From positions 62,001-126,000 of the forward strand of contig JAFXXX010000019.1 of NCBI GenBank assembly GCA_017542065.1: a stretch of 64,000 bases of DNA. Reading direction: 5' to 3'. The notes under the pieces are model-generated. The model saw nothing but the letters and a program-made list of their open reading frames with translations, was not told where the DNA came from and ran no database searches. The translations under genes and the position numbers were made by a program. Of the stretch, positions 60,833-64,000 are shown one piece after another. Numbering within the stretch: position 1 is the first letter of the stretch; each line of letters opens with the position of its first letter. Origin of the DNA: Bacilli bacterium. GTDB taxonomy: Bacteria; Bacillota_I; Bacilli_A; RF39; UBA660.

Positions 60833-63007
60833 TTAAGCATTAGTTACAATATCAATAATTCTATCTTTAAGTCCTGTTCTTCTTTCATAAGAATTATTAT
60901 TACTTACGGCATAAGTAAATGCACTCTTTTCCCCTACTATAGTAAGTGAATGTTTAGCTCTAGTTATACCTGTATAAATAAGTTTCTTATAAAGCATAAT
61001 TCTATATGAACTAATTATTGGAATAATAACTAGATTAAACTCACTACCTTGCGATTTATGTATTGATATAGCATAAGCATGCTTAATAGTAGATAAATCT
61101 TTATATTTATAGATAACAACAGTCCCATCAAAATTAATATGAACTTCATCGTCTTCAATTTTTGTTATATAACCAATATCACCATTAAATACATTATTAT
61201 CAGGATCATTTTCTAGTTTTAATACTTTATCATCCACTTTATAGATAGTGTCATAATGTTTAATACTTGGTTTATCATTTGGATTAAAGACTTCTTCAAG
61301 CATTACATTTAAATTATCTATACCATTTACTCCTTTATACATTGGAGCAAGCACTTGAATATCTTGTGATGTATAACCCTTTTCTATAGCCTTTAAAACT
61401 AGTTTTTTAGTATATTCAAGAAGATTGTCTTTAGTACATTCAATAAAGTTATAATCATCTTTTTTAAGAGTAAAGTCTTCATCTAAATTGTTTTCTCTTA
61501 TTTCTTTAGCAAGTGTTGCTATATAAGAGTTTTCTTCTTGTCTATATAGTTCATTTAAGAAGGTAACATTAAGCATATCTGAATCTATTAGATCTTTTAA
61601 TACTTTACCAGGAGCTACTGATTCTAATTGATTATAGTCTCCTATCATAACAATATTTACATTTCTATTTAATCCTAGTAATAAATTATTAAGAAGTAAT
61701 GTATCAATCATTGATACTTCATCTATAATTAAGAATTCTACATTAGATTTATTTTCTTCATTAACCATAAATGTATCAGTATCTTTATTCCATTTTAAAA
61801 ACCTATGAATAGTAGATGATTTAAAACCTGAACTTTCACTCATACGTTTAGCTGCTCTTCCTGTTGGAGCTAACAACATTACTTTAGCTAACATATCTAA
61901 ATGGTTATAATGATTAACTCTTTTATATAGTTCTAGAATGGCTTTAATTATGGTTGTTTTACCTGTTCCGGGTCCACCTGAGATAATATTAAAGTTAGTA
62001 GTTACTGACTCTCTAATGGCCTTCTTTTGCATCTCATTATATGTAATACCAAAGTGTAATTCTAGGTTTTCTATTTCTTTATCTAACTTTCTAATATTTG
62101 CCCTTTTATTAGATAAATAACAAATAAAATTAGATATATTATCTTCTGCAAAATAATATTCAAATAAATAATACTTATTGTCTTTTAGAATTATTTTATT
62201 TAACTCAATAAGTTCATCTAAATATATTTCTAGATCATCTAAAGAAAAATCAAATGATAAATATTTAATAACTTCTTCGTATATATCTTTTGGATAAAAA
62301 TAAGTATCACCTGTATTAAATAAATAGTTTTTAATTACATATTCAATTAAATATATAATTCTATTTTTATCATCATCTTTTATATTAAGATTCTTTCTTA
62401 TCTTCTCTATTTTTAAAAAATTGATTTCAGAGATAAAGTCTGTAATTAAATAAACATTTTCATCTATTATATCTTTAGTTTTATCTTTAAACTCATTATA
62501 TATTTTAAGTGCATCATTAGTATTAAAACCAATATCATTCAAATAAATAATTGTGTTATAACTTTCATTATATTTAATAAGTGTTTCATGAATAGATTTA
62601 GCTTTAGATTCTTTTAAACCAGGAACTAACAAAAGATTAGAATAATCTTCTTCGATTAGTTTTAATGTGTCTTCTCCTAGGGTATCTACTATTTGCTTAG
62701 CAGTTTTTTCTCCTACACCTTTAAATAAACCACCAGACAAAAATTCAATTAAACCATCTTTACCTGTAGGTATATCTCTATCATAACTAGTTACATTAAA
62801 TTGTTTCCCATATTTAGGATTCTCTACTATTTCACCATTCATAATATAACTATCATCTATTGATAACTCATGAAAATATCCTGTAATAGTTATAGTTCTA
62901 TTTATAAATTCATCTAAAGATGAATCTTTTACTCTAAATAATGCAACTACATAACCATTATTAGATTCAAATATAATCTTTTTAAGTATACCTTTTATAT
63001 AATCCAT
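60833..63007 (-). CDS. recD2: RecD2-type ATP-dependent DNA helicase
   Basis: 724 aa. 5'-3' SF1B helicase acting in DNA repair without RecBC. An N-terminal OB-like region (FESNNGYVVALFRVK, about residues 13-27) is followed by tandem helix-hairpin-helix segments (LFKGVGEKTAKQIVDTLGED, about 95-114; LLVPGLKESKAKSI). The RecA-like motor has Walker A IISGGPGTGKTTI (about 343-355), Walker B LIIDEVSMIDT (about 424-434), GDYNQLESVAPGKVL (about 456-470) and motif VI AISIHKSQGSEF (about 646-657). AAAGGAG precedes the ATG. Confidence 0.96.
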   Translation of the reverse strand: MDYIKGILKKIIFESNNGYVVALFRVKDSSLDEFINRTITITGYFHELSIDDSYIMNGEIVENPKYGKQFNVTSYDRDIPTGKDGLIEFLSGGLFKGVGEKTAKQIVDTLGEDTLKLIEEDYSNLLLVPGLKESKAKSIHETLIKYNESYNTIIYLNDIGFNTNDALKIYNEFKDKTKDIIDENVYLITDFISEINFLKIEKIRKNLNIKDDDKNRIIYLIEYVIKNYLFNTGDTYFYPKDIYEEVIKYLSFDFSLDDLEIYLDELIELNKIILKDNKYYLFEYYFAEDNISNFICYLSNKRANIRKLDKEIENLELHFGITYNEMQKKAIRESVTTNFNIISGGPGTGKTTIIKAILELYKRVNHYNHLDMLAKVMLLAPTGRAAKRMSESSGFKSSTIHRFLKWNKDTDTFMVNEENKSNVEFLIIDEVSMIDTLLLNNLLLGLNRNVNIVMIGDYNQLESVAPGKVLKDLIDSDMLNVTFLNELYRQEENSYIATLAKEIRENNLDEDFTLKKDDYNFIECTKDNLLEYTKKLVLKAIEKGYTSQDIQVLAPMYKGVNGIDNLNVMLEEVFNPNDKPSIKHYDTIYKVDDKVLKLENDPDNNVFNGDIGYITKIEDDEVHINFDGTVVIYKYKDLSTIKHAYAISIHKSQGSEFNLVIIPIISSYRIMLYKKLIYTGITRAKHSLTIVGEKSAFTYAVSNNNSYERRTGLKDRIIDIVTNA

Positions 63008-63023
63008 CTTTAGTCTCCTTTCC

Positions 63024-63056
63024 TAAAAAATAAGTCTTATTAGACTTATTTTTACC
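63024..63056 (-). terminator. Intrinsic terminator of the NlpC/P60 gene
   Basis: On the minus strand AAAAATAAGTCT-AAT-AGACTTATTTTTT just after the stop codon at 63052-63054. Confidence 0.88.
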
Positions 63057-64000
63057 ACATATATCTTAAATTACCGTCACCTTTATATTGACCAGACATA
63101 TCTATAATATGATCATATCTACTATAGAATTTACTTCTTGGATTTGAATAATCATATTCATCCATAATAACACCTGGAAGTAAACTTTCAGTAACATATA
63201 TCTTAGTATCAGTCATACCACCTATCATAGCTATATGACCATCCCATCCAATTAAATCACCAGGTTTAACTTTACCTGAATGAAGTAATTCATATGAGTT
63301 TCTGTTTAGTTCTCCAACTTGAGTATAATTATATCTTGAAGAGAAACCAGCGCCAATATCTCCAATATCTAAACCTGCCTGTTTAAGTATCCATGATATA
63401 TAACCAGAACAATCAAGTCCATTTGGATATTTAGCATTTGGAATCATATATCCATCATCTTCAAAGTTTGTTAATGGACATCCCCAAGAAGAAGGTCCAA
63501 CCATTACTTTTTCTATTTGTTTTTGTTTTTCTACTCCTAGATATAAACCTTTTCTATAATATCTTCCTTCACCATCTACTCCGTTAGTAGATATTCTTCC
63601 ATTTTCATAGAAATATGGAATCTTATATGGGAATTCTAGAGTTAAGAATCTAGATACTTCTACTGCAGCTGCTCTAGTTCCTTCACCTGCTATTTCTACT
63701 CTACTAGCTAAGATATCATCTAATTCTGCTATTTGTTCATTTGAATACTTATTACATGGAACTGTCTTTTTCTTATTATTTAAAGTAGCAGGTCTAATTA
63801 AATCTGATACTTTAATATCCCATTTTTCAGTAATATTATTAGTAGTAACTGTAATAGTAGATGTACCAACTTGTTTACCAGTTAAATTACCATAGTTATC
63901 TACAGAAATAATATCTTCATTAGATGAACTATATTTAACTAGATAGTCCATATATCCTACAGTATCTAAATTAATACCTAAATTAAATGTTTCATTTAAT
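63052..64000 (-). CDS. Secreted NlpC/P60 peptidase with bacterial Ig-like domain, partial
   Basis: The frame stays open to the right edge, so the N-terminus (signal peptide and perhaps more repeats) is outside; about 316 residues are visible. An internal Met at 63951 is not the true start, because in-frame sequence of the Ig-like (Big_2) domain precedes it. Visible Big_2 core: YSSSNEDIISVDNYGNLTG, then VGTSTITVTT. The C-terminal NlpC/P60 domain has the catalytic Cys in GLDCSGYISWILKQAG and His in IGWDGHIAMIGG. Such enzymes cut peptidoglycan stem peptides outside the cell. Confidence 0.9.
   Translation of the reverse strand, partial: LNETFNLGINLDTVGYMDYLVKYSSSNEDIISVDNYGNLTGKQVGTSTITVTTNNITEKWDIKVSDLIRPATLNNKKKTVPCNKYSNEQIAELDDILASRVEIAGEGTRAAAVEVSRFLTLEFPYKIPYFYENGRISTNGVDGEGRYYRKGLYLGVEKQKQIEKVMVGPSSWGCPLTNFEDDGYMIPNAKYPNGLDCSGYISWILKQAGLDIGDIGAGFSSRYNYTQVGELNRNSYELLHSGKVKPGDLIGWDGHIAMIGGMTDTKIYVTESLLPGVIMDEYDYSNPRSKFYSRYDHIIDMSGQYKGDGNLRYMW

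Noticed and set aside
1..64000. Mycoplasma-type genetic code (UGA = Trp)
   Set aside because: Trp is encoded by TGG in the conserved genes examined and no conserved gene needs UGA read-through; UGA is simply rare.

Overview
This 64 kb window is a stretch of chromosome from a very AT-rich, low-GC Gram-positive bacterium (Bacillota). It looks like a small-genome anaerobe. Supporting signs are a pyruvate:ferredoxin oxidoreductase plus acetate kinase, LexA with Bacillus-type SOS boxes, a T-box before valS, a yrvM/rarA-linked 6S-like RNA, a lexA/tkt/yneF locus, and peptidoglycan genes (ftsW). Strong SD sequences, many intrinsic terminators and almost exclusive TAA/TAG stops also fit. My best guess is an uncultured gut Bacilli lineage of the RF39/Mollicutes-adjacent kind; that is inference. 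I see no insertion sequence, prophage, CRISPR array, tRNA or rRNA.

Layout. 1-9.5 kb (+ strand): tail of an unknown gene, a valine T-box controlling a HELGH metalloprotease-like protein and valS, a zinc-ribbon multi-membrane protein, then proS with two unknown genes. 9.5-14.3 kb (+): radC, a thymidylate synthase split by a frameshift, mnmA, a GNAT acetyltransferase and an XRE regulator. 14.3-20.9 kb (-): three orphan proteins around a pgcA/xer pair. 21-26.5 kb: rarA converges on tcdA; a 6S-like RNA, two unknown genes and hisS follow on the minus strand. 26.5-33.2 kb: ackA, PFOR with a coupled unknown gene, and a transglutaminase-like protein. 33.2-39.5 kb (-): typA, a small DUF21-like membrane protein, an unknown gene, a large structured non-coding RNA (about 556 nt), yneF and tkt. 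39.5-41.6 kb: an unlisted 51-aa membrane protein divergent from lexA under two SOS boxes, then two unknowns. 41.6-58.4 kb: comEA/comEC, ftsW, def, cvpA/rnhC, the seven-gene run cdsA-rseP-fmt-holA-lspA-rluD-rhomboid, pyk and dnaE. 58.4-64 kb: rpmB (56 aa), yqeG, prsW, an orphan, recD2 and a partial NlpC/P60 cell-wall hydrolase.

How it works together. Most genes are housekeeping: aminoacyl-tRNA synthesis (valS, proS, hisS), tRNA and rRNA modification (mnmA, tcdA, rluD), N-formyl start and deformylation (fmt, def), replication and repair (dnaE, holA, rarA, radC, recD2, lexA, xer), and lipoprotein/membrane maturation (lspA, rseP, cdsA, rhomboid, prsW). Fermentative carbon flow runs through pyk, PFOR, ackA, tkt and pgcA.

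The most interesting objects are: (1) the large ncRNA at 36572-37127, with perfect promoter and terminator, which may be an OLE- or ROOL-class RNA, with an OapA-like membrane protein two genes downstream; (2) the SOS-controlled 51-aa membrane protein next to lexA, a candidate division inhibitor; (3) the interrupted, unusually large thymidylate synthase; (4) very compact gene junctions, including a promoter superimposed on a terminator.
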